From a virus: a stretch of 64,000 nt of DNA. Positions 23,118 through 32,863 of the stretch are shown here, in pieces (the first letter of the stretch is position 1; every line of letters begins with the position of its first letter). The position numbers and the translations under genes were made by a program. A model generated the notes under the pieces. It was not told the DNA's origin and did no database searches. It saw only the letters and a list, made by a program, of their open reading frames with translations. The stretch is from positions 1 through 64,000 of IMG/VR virus record IMGVR_UViG_3300030107_001040; one strand, 5' to 3'.

Positions 23118-26100
23118 ATGGCAAAGATATCACTAGCAAAATTTACTCCATATACACCTATAGCAGCAGGTGTTGCAACTCAAGCAGCCGCTAGTCAGGA
23201 AAGTAAGGCTGGGTCTGTCTATATGGCAAAAAGTATCCAAGCTTTTAATAATCTTGGTAATACTCTTAATTCTTTTGGTGGTGTTCTTAATGATATTAGA
23301 AAAATTGAACTTAAACGTTTAGAGTCTGAAAGGTTAAAATTAAGAAAATCAGCGTTTAAACCAATGTACGGCAAAGGCGAAATGCCTAAGTTTGCTGGTT
23401 TTATTAATGATTATATTGGGAGAGGTGCGCCTAAATTCTGGGAAGCGTTAGTTAATTTCTTTACTGCTCTATTAAAGTTTGCAATAATTCGTCCAGCTTT
23501 GAAATGGCTGGCGAATCCTGAAAATCATCAAAAAATTAAGAAAGTCCTAGAAACGCTTGCTTCTGTATTCAAATGGATTAGTAATTTCCTTCGAGGGAGG
23601 ATAGTAAACACCATCAATGGGCTTTATGATATGCTCAGGGATGATGCGACCTGGTGGCAACGACTGACGGGATTTGCAAAATCATTTGTAAATCTAGGAG
23701 CATTATTCTTAGGATTGCGATGGTTAACTAATCCTGTACGATTAATTAAAGATGTTAGGTGGGTTTTAACTACCTTCTATAAATCATTAACTAGATTCCA
23801 TAAAGGACTTTTAAGAGGTCGTGCAGGCCGATTAATGGGCGGTAAGTGGGGAACAGCAGCTAAAGTTGTAACTGCTGTTGCTGGAACAGCATATCTTGGT
23901 AAGAAAGCATTAGAACTTGGTGATGATGATCAACCAGCATTAGTTGATGGTGATCTACCACAAAGAGCAAAAGGTGGTTGGGTTACTGGACCAGATTCTG
24001 GATATGCTGTTTCTACATCACCTGGAAAAGGTAGTCCTGAATTTATTGGTCATGGAACTGAATATGTAGCTAAAAAAGCTGATGGTAGTAGTTTTGTAAT
24101 ACCATTCAACAACTTTGCTACAAGGCAAATGCCTGGGTTGACCATGGCCAATATGCAAATGGCTCATGCTCAGGGATTTGACCTTCCAAATTCACTTCCT
24201 AGATTGAGTGGTAAGGAACAATTCTTAGGTGGTGTTGGTAGTTGGTTTAAGAATAAATTTACTGATAATAAAGGTATATCTTCATTATGGCATAAGCCAA
24301 AGCAACAAAAACCAATGACTTTTGGTCAAAAATTTGCTGCTGGAAACAAAGGTTGGCAAGGTAGATTAGGCGATTGGATGAAAGGTGGTGGTGCCGCCCA
24401 GATAGGTGGATCATTATTTGGTAATAAAGGAGCTAGTATTGGTGGTGCCTTAACAACTTTATTTGGTGGTGGAGGTTCTGGTGAAGGTGGTAAAGCTACT
24501 GGATGGGATATATTTAAGAGTATTGGTGGTATTGCATCAACATTTATAAAACCAGGAAGTAAAGCTTCTAATATTCTTGGTATGGCAGGTGGTATTGGTA
24601 ATATGATGTTTGGACCAGGTGGCGAAGGTATGTCATTTGGTCAAAAACTTGGTGGACTTGCACAACAATTCTTAGGTGGAACTCCTGTTGGTGGTGCTAT
24701 TAGTGCTATTGCTGGAAGTGGTGGTCTTTCTGGTGGTATTGATTCTTTAGGTGGAGGAGTTGGTGGAGGTCACTCAGGTGGTGGTGGTGGACCTGGTAGC
24801 CAAGGTTCTGGTGGAATGTACCAGAAGAAGCAAGGTGGTGGAAGAATGGCAGTTACTGCTACTGGTAAGCAGATATTGTCTAAAGGATATAGTGTATTCA
24901 ACCATCCTGATTTTAAAAATAATAAATGGAAGAAAGGACCACCTAATAGAGGAGGAGCACATAAACCTGGTGGTGGACAGAGACATCCTAAAGGTGGACT
25001 TTATGGATTAGGTCTTGGATTAGATGCAGCATGGTATGGACCTGGTAATAAAAGTGCAAAAGCAAATTCATTAGCAGGTGAAATGTTTGGTAATAGAGAT
25101 GGTGCTAAATTAACTAATATCGTTAGTGATGGATGGGGATCATGGACAGAAGGTGGAAGTAAGAAAGGACCAGGTGGATATGGATATCCAGGAGTGGTAC
25201 ATTTAGGATTTGCTGATAGGCAAGTTGCTGGATCTGGTGTAATGGGAATGGGTGAAGCAGATTACACCCGAATGAAGCAAGCCATCATTGCTAATGCTGG
25301 AGATGCTGGACCAGAAGGTATGGCACTTGCTGCTAGATCTATCTTCAATCAAGCAAATGCTATTGATGGTGGCACAGGAAGTTCTGCTTTCCGTGGTGCT
25401 AAAACTATGTCCGATATACTTGGAAATTTAGGTATTGGTAGTGGTAAATATAGTCCTAACCAGTTAGGTAAGGCAGATGAAGCCATACAAATGGCATTTA
25501 ATACTCCTGCTATGGGTAAGATGATGACCAATTTAGGTTTATCAGAACCATATCAGGCACTTTTATTAAATTCTACTACCTTTAAGAAAGGTGGAACTCC
25601 GTTTGGAATAGGTTCTGATCCTATAGGAAAGTTCAAAAATTTAACTTTTGCTGCTAATGATCCTAAGATTGGTGAGATTTGGAAGAAGTCTGGTATTGGA
25701 GATACCGAAGACGCAAGAAATCAGTTGGATAAAGAAAATAAAGGTTATGTAAGTCCTCGTGAAAGGAAGTTTGGTCCGCAGCCAAAGAGCTCTGGATCAA
25801 GCACTGGAGCTGAAATGTCATCACCTAGTTCTGCTGCTAGTGGATCTATACTAGGAGCTAGTGCTAAAGGTACTAGTTCTAATATAGTTTCTGGTAAGGC
25901 TTCTGGAAATGAGCAGGACAGAAGAGAGTCCTATCATATGAAGAAGATACATAGAGAACGTGCTAGAGCACAAGAAGGTATCATGGGTAGGACACAACGT
26001 CTTGTCCAAGAAACTATGCAACAAGTGGAATCACATAATGCTGGTGTTCGTTCATCAGTAGCAGAAGCACAAGCATTTGTTCAAAAAGCAATGCAAGGTG

Positions 26101-26189
26101 GTGGAGGACAAGGTGGATTAGCATCTGCTAGTATGGGTTCTCGTAATAGAATACAGTCAGCAATGTCATTAACTTTAAATACCATTTAA
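23118..26189 (+). CDS. Tape-measure-like tail protein 2 with possible cell-wall hydrolase domain (1023 aa)
   Basis: N-terminal 250 residues share layout with the previous protein (WLANPEN versus WMANPAN, then TGFAKSFVNLGALFLGL versus KGFGTLLVGIVGLGAL). The middle is Gly-rich. Near residues 710-790 a segment (AGPEGMALAARSIFNQANAI, later YSPNQLGKADEAI) recalls SleB-type cell wall hydrolases, where the Glu is catalytic. A virion peptidoglycan hydrolase would suit, since the gp5 here has no lysozyme domain; this is inference. Confidence 0.65.
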   Translation: MAKISLAKFTPYTPIAAGVATQAAASQESKAGSVYMAKSIQAFNNLGNTLNSFGGVLNDIRKIELKRLESERLKLRKSAFKPMYGKGEMPKFAGFINDYIGRGAPKFWEALVNFFTALLKFAIIRPALKWLANPENHQKIKKVLETLASVFKWISNFLRGRIVNTINGLYDMLRDDATWWQRLTGFAKSFVNLGALFLGLRWLTNPVRLIKDVRWVLTTFYKSLTRFHKGLLRGRAGRLMGGKWGTAAKVVTAVAGTAYLGKKALELGDDDQPALVDGDLPQRAKGGWVTGPDSGYAVSTSPGKGSPEFIGHGTEYVAKKADGSSFVIPFNNFATRQMPGLTMANMQMAHAQGFDLPNSLPRLSGKEQFLGGVGSWFKNKFTDNKGISSLWHKPKQQKPMTFGQKFAAGNKGWQGRLGDWMKGGGAAQIGGSLFGNKGASIGGALTTLFGGGGSGEGGKATGWDIFKSIGGIASTFIKPGSKASNILGMAGGIGNMMFGPGGEGMSFGQKLGGLAQQFLGGTPVGGAISAIAGSGGLSGGIDSLGGGVGGGHSGGGGGPGSQGSGGMYQKKQGGGRMAVTATGKQILSKGYSVFNHPDFKNNKWKKGPPNRGGAHKPGGGQRHPKGGLYGLGLGLDAAWYGPGNKSAKANSLAGEMFGNRDGAKLTNIVSDGWGSWTEGGSKKGPGGYGYPGVVHLGFADRQVAGSGVMGMGEADYTRMKQAIIANAGDAGPEGMALAARSIFNQANAIDGGTGSSAFRGAKTMSDILGNLGIGSGKYSPNQLGKADEAIQMAFNTPAMGKMMTNLGLSEPYQALLLNSTTFKKGGTPFGIGSDPIGKFKNLTFAANDPKIGEIWKKSGIGDTEDARNQLDKENKGYVSPRERKFGPQPKSSGSSTGAEMSSPSSAASGSILGASAKGTSSNIVSGKASGNEQDRRESYHMKKIHRERARAQEGIMGRTQRLVQETMQQVESHNAGVRSSVAEAQAFVQKAMQGGGGQGGLASASMGSRNRIQSAMSLTLNTI

Positions 26190-26192
26190 ATT

Positions 26193-27569
26193 ATGCCTAT
26201 AAAAAGAACTAATGCTGGTGAAATAGGTTATCGTCTAAGTCTTTATAGGAACGGTAAACGGTTAAAGAATGAAGAAGGTGCATGGAACCTTATAAACTTC
26301 TGTAGAGGTTGGGAGATTCGTGAATCTATTGATTCTGCAACTATGGAAGCGTCTTTTATATTTGAAGATGCTGCTGGATTGCTCAATTCTATGACTGGAT
26401 CTGAAACACTTAAACTACAGGTTCAGAGTTCTCTTGTTGACAAGGATTATAATTTTATAATATATCAGATACATTCTCGTTCTAGATCAAATCAAGGTAA
26501 TGATGTCTTCATGGTTGAATGTGTTTCGGAAGAGTATATAAGGAATGAAACGCTTACACTTTTTGGACAGTCGGATAGAATTTTTAAAGGTAGAACGGAA
26601 GCATCTTACATAATAAGACAATTGCTTACAAAAGATGCATGGATAGGATCAAAGAAAAATCTATACTTAGAAGAAACGATTAACAATCAACAGTTTGTTT
26701 CACCTAATTGGAGACCATTTGACGCAATTTATTGGATGGCTCAAAGGAGTGTTAGAAAATCTCAAAAGGGTGGTGCATTACAGAATGGTTTTATGTTCTA
26801 TGAGAATGGAATGGGATATCATTTCAGATCTTTAGATAAATTGGTTGATGATATTAATGAACAGACTATGGAAAAGGATACTGATCCTAAGACTGGTAAA
26901 GCAAGGATGTACAAGTATTACTACACTCCCAAAAAGATGAGTGGTGATGCGTTAGACATCTATACTATTGATGGTATTACATTCCCTGAAGAAAAGAATT
27001 TATTGAATGTTCTTAGAGATGGTAATTTTGCTGGATATACTGCTGGATTTGATCCAGTAACCATTACACAATCCAAGATGGGATTGAGTAAAGAAACAAG
27101 TACAGAAAGTCCTGCATATGGTCTTGATAGGTTATGGAGTAAAATGTCTCATCTTAATGGTAAGACAACTGTTAACCCTATGACTCAAATGGATAGGAAG
27201 ATCAAATCAGCAGTTGCTAAACCAAGAAGAGTTAGATATAATCTTTTACCTAATCAGTCATTTGATCCTAAGTTTGTAATGAATCCTCAAGCGAATATGC
27301 AGGAACTGGCAGAATTACAGGCATATCAATATATGAGAATAGAATCTATTAGGAATATACAGTTGGTTATAACTGTTCCAGGTAATTTAGATCTTTATGT
27401 TGGGTGTGGTATTGATGTGCAGATCCCTGCTACGTTTAAAGCAGGTAGAAAGACACAGATTGATAAGAAGTATAGTGGTAAATATATGATTTCAAAAGTT
27501 AAGCATTCAACAACAGGTCATATTTTGGAGACAGAACTCAGACTAATGAAGGATTCTGTGCTAAGATAG
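26193..27569 (+). CDS. gp27: Baseplate central hub protein gp27
   Basis: 458 aa. It has the hub pattern of tube-like domains: FIFEDAAGLLNSMTGSETLK, YNFIIYQIHSRS, VECVSEEYIRN, and RPFDAIYWMAQRSV, and ends VKHSTTGHILETELRLMKD as hub proteins do. It forms the trimeric cup that holds gp5. Immediate neighbours (tape measure, gp5) agree. Confidence 0.82.
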   Translation: MPIKRTNAGEIGYRLSLYRNGKRLKNEEGAWNLINFCRGWEIRESIDSATMEASFIFEDAAGLLNSMTGSETLKLQVQSSLVDKDYNFIIYQIHSRSRSNQGNDVFMVECVSEEYIRNETLTLFGQSDRIFKGRTEASYIIRQLLTKDAWIGSKKNLYLEETINNQQFVSPNWRPFDAIYWMAQRSVRKSQKGGALQNGFMFYENGMGYHFRSLDKLVDDINEQTMEKDTDPKTGKARMYKYYYTPKKMSGDALDIYTIDGITFPEEKNLLNVLRDGNFAGYTAGFDPVTITQSKMGLSKETSTESPAYGLDRLWSKMSHLNGKTTVNPMTQMDRKIKSAVAKPRRVRYNLLPNQSFDPKFVMNPQANMQELAELQAYQYMRIESIRNIQLVITVPGNLDLYVGCGIDVQIPATFKAGRKTQIDKKYSGKYMISKVKHSTTGHILETELRLMKDSVLR

Positions 27570-27577
27570 GATAAATA
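27570..27577 (+). promoter_or_regulatory. T4-type late promoter (GATAAATA)
   Basis: Seven of eight match, just after the gp27 stop and 20 bases before the next start. Confidence 0.5.
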
Positions 27578-27597
27578 ATTTCAGTTGAAGTCTACTT

Positions 27598-27888
27598 ATG
27601 ACAACTATGAGCGAATTCGGAGAGAACCCTCAAGCGAAAAGATCTCATGACTTAGACCATGAAGTGTATATTGATCCAAAGGATCATAAAGAACATACTA
27701 ATCATGGTATGCATGAGTATAGCGAGGAAGATTTAAAAAACGTATCAGCAAATTATGATGAATACCATAAGGGTGATGAGCCTGAAACTGGTATCAACGA
27801 TTATCATCTCAGACACCAGGATAAGCAACTAGATCAGTATTGCGACAATCATCCTGATGCTTTTGAGTGCCGAGTGTATGACGAATGA
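27598..27888 (+). CDS. His/Asp-rich hypothetical protein (96 aa)
   Basis: Very polar, rich in His and Asp/Glu (HDLDHEVYIDPKDHKEHTNH). Two Cys near the C-terminus (DQYCDNHPDAFECRVY). It overlaps cpeT by 11 bases. Possibly metal binding; unknown. Confidence 0.6.
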   Translation: MTTMSEFGENPQAKRSHDLDHEVYIDPKDHKEHTNHGMHEYSEEDLKNVSANYDEYHKGDEPETGINDYHLRHQDKQLDQYCDNHPDAFECRVYDE

Positions 27889-28339
27889 TATTGATGCCTT
27901 TCTTTTAGGACACTGGCACAATAGATCTCAAGCACAATCTAATCCTCATATCTACGCACAAACTGAAGTAGTTTGGAAGAAAGAGGATGATTGGTATTTT
28001 TCTAAAAATTTTTATAGGGTGGATGGTCCTACAAGTCCATACCGTGAAGGAAAACATAAATTTCATTATGTAACTGATACTATTGGTGTTATGGAGAACT
28101 ATCGTTCAGATGGTTCAAGACAAGAACAGTGTGATATGCATTTCAAATTTAATGAAATGAGTAAATCTTGGCATGGGAGATTGGATAGTGACATGTGTAC
28201 TGGAACAAGAGGAAATAGGATTGTTTCAGAGATCCATTTATATGGCGATAAACTACAAAGTAGGGATCAAGGGTTCTATGAAGATGGAACTTGGGCGTGG
28301 GGAAGTGATAATCTTTACAAATTTTTGCGGAAATCTTAA
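27878..28339 (+). CDS. cpeT: CpeT-like phycobiliprotein lyase
   Basis: 153 aa from ATG 27878. The pattern FLLGHWHNRSQAQSNPH, then FYRVDGPTSPYREG, DMCTGTRGNRIVSE and a WGS near the end matches the CpcT/CpeT chromophore lyase family (GHWxNRxQA). It attaches phycobilins to phycobiliproteins, linking with ho1. Such genes are common in T4-like cyanophages, frequently inside the structural region. Confidence 0.9.
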   Translation: MTNDIDAFLLGHWHNRSQAQSNPHIYAQTEVVWKKEDDWYFSKNFYRVDGPTSPYREGKHKFHYVTDTIGVMENYRSDGSRQEQCDMHFKFNEMSKSWHGRLDSDMCTGTRGNRIVSEIHLYGDKLQSRDQGFYEDGTWAWGSDNLYKFLRKS

Positions 28340-28347
28340 AAGATCCT

Positions 28348-28355
28348 TATAAATA
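28348..28355 (+). promoter_or_regulatory. T4-type late promoter (TATAAATA)
   Basis: Exact late box after cpeT. Confidence 0.6.
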
Positions 28356-28383
28356 GACGTTTTTGTGTTGAATCGCTTATAAT
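28354..28383 (+). promoter_or_regulatory. Sigma-70 type promoter
   Basis: TAGACG (28354-28359), 18-base spacer, TATAAT (28378-28383). It overlaps the late box, giving a second early/late tandem. Confidence 0.5.
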
Positions 28384-28411
28384 TACTTACACAAAACAAA
28401 AAAATCCAGGA

Positions 28412-28579
28412 ATGACTTACCAAAGCCAAACCTTAGTACAAGAAAATTTACAACGATTATCTGATTCGGAGTGGGTGGAGATGATCGCAATCAAACAAGC
28501 TATTAGTGAAAATCCCGCTTCAGTACATCCAGACAAGATGGAGTATTTTACTGAATTGCTGGTGAGGTCACATTCATGA
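28412..28579 (+). CDS. Small hypothetical protein (55 aa)
   Basis: Preceded by CCAGGA. Helical protein (VQENLQRLSDSEWVEMIAIK) with ATGA overlap to the next gene. Not recognised. Confidence 0.55.
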   Translation: MTYQSQTLVQENLQRLSDSEWVEMIAIKQAISENPASVHPDKMEYFTELLVRSHS

Positions 28580-28737
28580 GTGGGGATGGGCATCCAAAAG
28601 ACCAACCACTAATCTTCTATAGTGACGAGATGACTACTGCTAAGAAGATACTTCTTAATAAGAAACAAGAAGTTATTGAGATCCAAGGAGTGATGTTTCA
28701 GAAAAGATGGAGAACGGGCAGTCCCATGCAGGGATAA
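28576..28737 (+). CDS. Small basic hypothetical protein (53 aa)
   Basis: Overlaps the previous stop as ATGA. Reads DQPLIFYSDEMTTAKKILL, then a basic C-terminus (QKRWRTGSP). Unknown. Confidence 0.55.
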   Translation: MSGDGHPKDQPLIFYSDEMTTAKKILLNKKQEVIEIQGVMFQKRWRTGSPMQG

Positions 28738-28741
28738 ATAA
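28734..28741 (+). promoter_or_regulatory. T4-type late promoter (GATAAATA)
   Basis: Seven of eight match, overlapping the stop of the previous gene and 20 bases upstream of gp5. Confidence 0.55.
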
Positions 28742-28761
28742 TAAAAAAACTGCCTAGAAGA

Positions 28762-31305
28762 ATGAAGCTAATTGACGGTATTCAACATGAGAACGGTACT
28801 GGATTTGTCGGTAAGGACGGTTTTTTCTGGTGGGTTGGTGAAGTTGAGGATAACGAAGATCCAATGGAATTGGGTCGTGTAAAAGTTCGTATCCTTGGTT
28901 ACTATACAAATTTTAGAGGTGGGACTACAGCAGATCTTCCTACTGATGGATTGCCTTGGGCTACAGTATTACAACATACTTCTCAAGCAGGTAATGATGG
29001 ACAAGGAGAATCTTCAGGACAGTTACAGCCTGGTGCTGTTGTTATGGGATTCTTTATGGATGGAGAATCTGCTCAAATGCCAATAGTTATTGGTGTTATG
29101 AGAATAAGAAAGTCTAATGATACCAGAGGTATTAATGCTTTTGCTTTCTCAGATTTAACCAGTGCAGACGGTGTTGCACCTAATCCATCTGCTATTCATC
29201 CTGCAGAGAAAAATACTGTTAGACCACTTAGACCTTTAAGACAAAGTATAAGCAATAACGTTGCTTATCCAGGTCAGATGTATTCTGAGGCAGGAGGAGA
29301 TGGGTCTCCAAGAAATGTTGGATCATCTTTAGGAGTTGATGGAAGTAGTGGTAATCCTATTAAACCAACAAATCCAGTTAAACCTCTTCCTGCTGCTAAT
29401 GGTGTTGGTGGTCCTTGGAAGACGTTAGAATATAAATTATCTTATTTAATTGAAGACTTAGCAAATTCTGCTTCAACTCTAGTTAAGATTGATAGTTCAC
29501 AGTATTTGGATCTTGTTACTGGAAAATATGTTAAGAAAGGAGATTTAACTTCAAGACTTGAGAATTATATAACTGTTATCTATTCTCAGGTAGTTTCTGC
29601 TATGCGTTCTTCTGTAGCAAATTTAGCAGAAGAATTGAAGATTTCTAATATCCTTAGAGATTCTACAGGTGTTCCTTTTTCTTCTTATAATAATATTCAG
29701 CAATCAGTTAGCACGATTTTAACCTCTTTATGCCAACTTGATTCTAATATTGCGGTTTATAAAAAGGCAACTCTTTCAACTGTTACAGGATATATTGACG
29801 GATATTTGGCAGGTAATAGTCTTTCAACCAAGCCTGAGCTGGTTATGACAACTGTAAACACCCTTATTGATGATATTGTTCTTAATAGTATGAAAATTAC
29901 TATGGGTGTTGGAGATGTTGTTAAGAGTGTTAAAACTCAAGTCGCTGCAATAGATAAGAATGCTACTAAGATTATTGATGAATGGGAGAAGGGAAGTGGT
30001 ATATACGAATTCAATACTAATATTTTTAATACAACTGAAACTAATCTTACTGGATTAATGAAGTTGTTGGTTAAATTTACAGATAGTAATTGTACGAGAA
30101 CTACTGTAGGTGGAACAGACACGATTGGTTGGTTCCCTTTATTTGGTGTTACTCGTTGTACTGGAACTGATTTAGATGCAATTAATAAGTTAAGAGGTAA
30201 GAGTACTACTGATAATGTTGATCTGTATGAGTCTATGTTTGAGAAAGCAGATCCTAACATGACTACTGCTAAGAATTATCCGAATGGTTCATATGATCTA
30301 TATCTTGGAACACCTGGTCGTTTAGGTCAAGTTCATAAGAAAGTAAATGGAACAACTCATACGTCTATATCATTTAATAATGCTGTTTTAGCAGAGAAAG
30401 AAATAAGAGATAAGTTAAGGAAGGAAGAAAGACATTCTCTTTGGAGTGATGAGACAATAGAAGATACGGTAAAAGAATTTGTTGATGATGCAGTTAATAA
30501 AGGTGGTGATACTGGTAATCTAGTTGCAGATCATGTTTCCTATGCTGGAACACTTACCCAAGAAGTTCATGGTGATGATTGTAAAATGGTCAACCATGAC
30601 TATGTTCGCACCATTGAAGGTGATTATCTTTTAAAGATAACTGGTAATTGTCATATTGAAGTGGGTGGTGGATTCTTCTTTAGTGCTGAAGGAGCTCCTG
30701 TATCTGTTAATAAGCATGGTGCTACTAGAGGTACTCTAGTTCAGAAGCATTCACTTAGGTTTGGATCAGATGTTGATATGAATGTTGTTGGTGCTGCTTT
30801 TGAATTACAGGGTGCAGAATGCAACTTGGCATCAATATCAACTAAAATATCTGGAAGTTTGTTTGAGAACTCATGTTATCAGCAAACAATGAGTGGTGTA
30901 GAGATCTCAATGACTGCAGATAATTCTATTGAAATGGTCACACCACATATACTACAATTAATTAATTGTGAACCTTCTACTACAACAAAGAAAGTCGTTG
31001 GATTACGTACTGTTGTTGTTGGTGGAGTGGAAACTATTGTTAATCCCAAGAATGCTAAGGAATATGAAGTGAAATTGGATTCTAAAAATGCCGCTTATGC
31101 CTTACCTATTGCTGATAAGTTGTATAAGGTTGATGCGACTGGTGGAACTGTTGACCTAATTGCTGGTGCTGCCGACCCATTTGCTGTCACCACAGAAACT
31201 GATACTAGTACCAGTTCTAGTTCTGATGGTGGTATCAATACGTCGTCCAGCTCTTCCAGTACGTCCACTTCAACAACTGGCGGAGGTAACTTGACACTCG
31301 CCTAG
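28762..31305 (+). CDS. gp5: Baseplate hub spike protein gp5-like
   Basis: 847 aa. The N-terminus has the OB-fold of gp5/VgrG proteins (WWVGEVEDNEDPMELGRVKVRILGYY split over residues 23-48, GAVVMGFFMDGESAQMPIVIG). The C-terminal part contains the beta-prism-like stretch EGDYLLKITGNCHIEVGGG and a Ser/Thr-rich tail. No T4 lysozyme catalytic motif is seen between them; the middle is helical instead. It should form the membrane-piercing spike on gp27. Confidence 0.85.
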   Translation: MKLIDGIQHENGTGFVGKDGFFWWVGEVEDNEDPMELGRVKVRILGYYTNFRGGTTADLPTDGLPWATVLQHTSQAGNDGQGESSGQLQPGAVVMGFFMDGESAQMPIVIGVMRIRKSNDTRGINAFAFSDLTSADGVAPNPSAIHPAEKNTVRPLRPLRQSISNNVAYPGQMYSEAGGDGSPRNVGSSLGVDGSSGNPIKPTNPVKPLPAANGVGGPWKTLEYKLSYLIEDLANSASTLVKIDSSQYLDLVTGKYVKKGDLTSRLENYITVIYSQVVSAMRSSVANLAEELKISNILRDSTGVPFSSYNNIQQSVSTILTSLCQLDSNIAVYKKATLSTVTGYIDGYLAGNSLSTKPELVMTTVNTLIDDIVLNSMKITMGVGDVVKSVKTQVAAIDKNATKIIDEWEKGSGIYEFNTNIFNTTETNLTGLMKLLVKFTDSNCTRTTVGGTDTIGWFPLFGVTRCTGTDLDAINKLRGKSTTDNVDLYESMFEKADPNMTTAKNYPNGSYDLYLGTPGRLGQVHKKVNGTTHTSISFNNAVLAEKEIRDKLRKEERHSLWSDETIEDTVKEFVDDAVNKGGDTGNLVADHVSYAGTLTQEVHGDDCKMVNHDYVRTIEGDYLLKITGNCHIEVGGGFFFSAEGAPVSVNKHGATRGTLVQKHSLRFGSDVDMNVVGAAFELQGAECNLASISTKISGSLFENSCYQQTMSGVEISMTADNSIEMVTPHILQLINCEPSTTTKKVVGLRTVVVGGVETIVNPKNAKEYEVKLDSKNAAYALPIADKLYKVDATGGTVDLIAGAADPFAVTTETDTSTSSSSDGGINTSSSSSSTSTSTTGGGNLTLA

Positions 31306-31319
31306 ACCCGTGATATGAT
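31291..31319 (+). promoter_or_regulatory. Sigma-70 type promoter inside the gp5 3' end
   Basis: TTGACA (31291-31296), 17-base spacer, TATGAT (31314-31319), 26 bases upstream of the next gene. Confidence 0.6.
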
Positions 31320-31344
31320 ACATAGGTAATTGAGAGACACCTTA

Positions 31345-31557
31345 ATGTCCAATCAAAGTTTTAGCCCATCTGACGATACTGCTCTTGAGCATGTATTTGT
31401 GAACCTATCTAAGCGTCAAGTAAAAATTCTTGATGAAGAGGGTTATGAGGCAGACGTAAACTGGAACTGGGAATCCAGTGGCACTAATGGTTTTGTTGAA
31501 ACCCTTGCTGCTATTCGGGAAGTAGTTCCTGCAGACCAAGTTACAATTTATGACTGA
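31345..31557 (+). CDS. Conserved hypothetical protein (70 aa)
   Basis: ATG 31345 chosen over a TTG at 31330. Reads LEHVFVNLSKRQVKILDEEG, WNWESSGTNGF and a hydrophobic end. Resembles a small protein often found after gp5 in cyanomyoviruses; unknown. Confidence 0.65.
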   Translation: MSNQSFSPSDDTALEHVFVNLSKRQVKILDEEGYEADVNWNWESSGTNGFVETLAAIREVVPADQVTIYD

Positions 31558-31849
31558 TATCCAAGATATTACAGAAGAAGAGGCAGTTTCAAACCTGCCT
31601 TTTCTTCTCACAATGACTGAAAGGAATAGAACTATATGGCGTATTAAGAGACCTGACGGAGCAGTTGCTCTATTATCTCCCGTCTTACAGTCTGGACCAC
31701 CAGTTGATAATGAAGTTTTAGATCAAGTGGAGGAGTTCCGTAAGAACTTTATCGAAAATGAAAATCCCGAATTGGCAGCATCACAGCAAAAAGGAGGCGA
31801 AGAGAACTCTGAAACCTCAAGCGTTGAGAGCAGCCAAGAAGAGACTTAA
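31550..31849 (+). CDS. Acidic hypothetical protein (99 aa)
   Basis: Overlaps the gene before by 8 bases. Ordered N-terminal part (TMTERNRTIWRIKRPDGAVA), then an acidic Ser/Glu-rich tail. Unknown. Confidence 0.65.
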   Translation: MTDIQDITEEEAVSNLPFLLTMTERNRTIWRIKRPDGAVALLSPVLQSGPPVDNEVLDQVEEFRKNFIENENPELAASQQKGGEENSETSSVESSQEET

Positions 31850-31870
31850 AGTTCTTAAGAAACAATTGTT

Positions 31871-32473
31871 ATGGAAGTAAAAGCATATGAGAACCCTTTA
31901 CCTTTTATATACATAGAAAACCTTTATACTGAAGAGGAATTAAAAGGTATATGGGCAGAACTTGACTATTATCAAGCGAATGGTAATATCTTAGGTAATG
32001 GTACTAGACCAGCAAAGGATGAAAATGATCAAGAGAAAACGGTAAAGACTGGTATATTCACTGATAATGTATTTTACAATAGAGAACATTCTAATATTCT
32101 CACATTAAATAGAAAGATATTTGAAAATAATATCATTTGCGATAATCCTGATAGTTGGTATTTTAGACATTTCTCACCTAATCAGGATTTTACTTTAACA
32201 TCATATTATGAAGATGGTGGGGTTTACCTACCACATACAGATAATGCTAATGTTACAGTGATTACATGGTTATATAAAGAACCTAAGAAGTTCAAAGGAG
32301 GAGATTTTCATTTTCCAGAACATAATATAGATATAAAATGTCTTCATAATCATGCAGTTGCTTTTCCTGGACAAGCAGCTCATGCAGTTGATATGGTTAA
32401 GATGGATAAAGAAGATTGCGGTAAAGGTCTAGGAAGATATGCTATTTCACAGTTCCTATCATTTAAAGATTAA
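31871..32473 (+). CDS. 2OG-Fe(II) oxygenase
   Basis: 200 aa with a complete double-stranded beta-helix triad: H122-T-D124, distal H171 and R189 for 2-oxoglutarate; GGDF (143-146) fits the prolyl-hydroxylase branch. Substrate unknown. It lies between gp5 and the first large fibre-like protein. Confidence 0.85.
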   Translation: MEVKAYENPLPFIYIENLYTEEELKGIWAELDYYQANGNILGNGTRPAKDENDQEKTVKTGIFTDNVFYNREHSNILTLNRKIFENNIICDNPDSWYFRHFSPNQDFTLTSYYEDGGVYLPHTDNANVTVITWLYKEPKKFKGGDFHFPEHNIDIKCLHNHAVAFPGQAAHAVDMVKMDKEDCGKGLGRYAISQFLSFKD

Positions 32474-32475
32474 TT

Positions 32476-32628
32476 ATGACTAAAAAAACATACGAAACAG
32501 TTGATAAGAAAGGTCGTCAGTCTACATGGGAATGGGAGGAAACTCCAGAACTCCTGGCTGCACTTAGTAAGTTGCGTAAGTCCACGGAACAATTACACAA
32601 TGACATACGGGAGAAAACCAATGACTGA
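32476..32628 (+). CDS. Small hypothetical protein (50 aa)
   Basis: Begins 3 bases after the oxygenase stop. Trp/Glu-rich centre (STWEWEETPELLAALSKL) and a helical end. It overlaps the following gene by 8 bases. Confidence 0.55.
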   Translation: MTKKTYETVDKKGRQSTWEWEETPELLAALSKLRKSTEQLHNDIREKTND

Positions 32629-32863
32629 TTTAAGAGTAGTCCCTGCTATTGATCCAGTAGGTTCTGATAGAAGAGAGCGTGTTTATGAAGTTTTAGGAGA
32701 TTATATCAACGATAAAAATGTTGGTGCTCAAGAAACTTATGAAGAAGTACTTGCTGAGGTTGAAGGTTGGATCAAGTTTCATAGTGATAGTTTAGAAAAG
32801 GCAAGTGAGCTTTACAATCTTCTGATTGGTCGTGGATTAGAAAAGGCAAAGGAAAACTTATAA
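32621..32863 (+). CDS. Hypothetical protein (80 aa)
   Basis: ATG 32621 overlaps the previous stop. Mostly helical, with TYEEVLAEVEGWIKFH. Ends just at a perfect late promoter. Unknown. Confidence 0.6.
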   Translation: MTDLRVVPAIDPVGSDRRERVYEVLGDYINDKNVGAQETYEEVLAEVEGWIKFHSDSLEKASELYNLLIGRGLEKAKENL

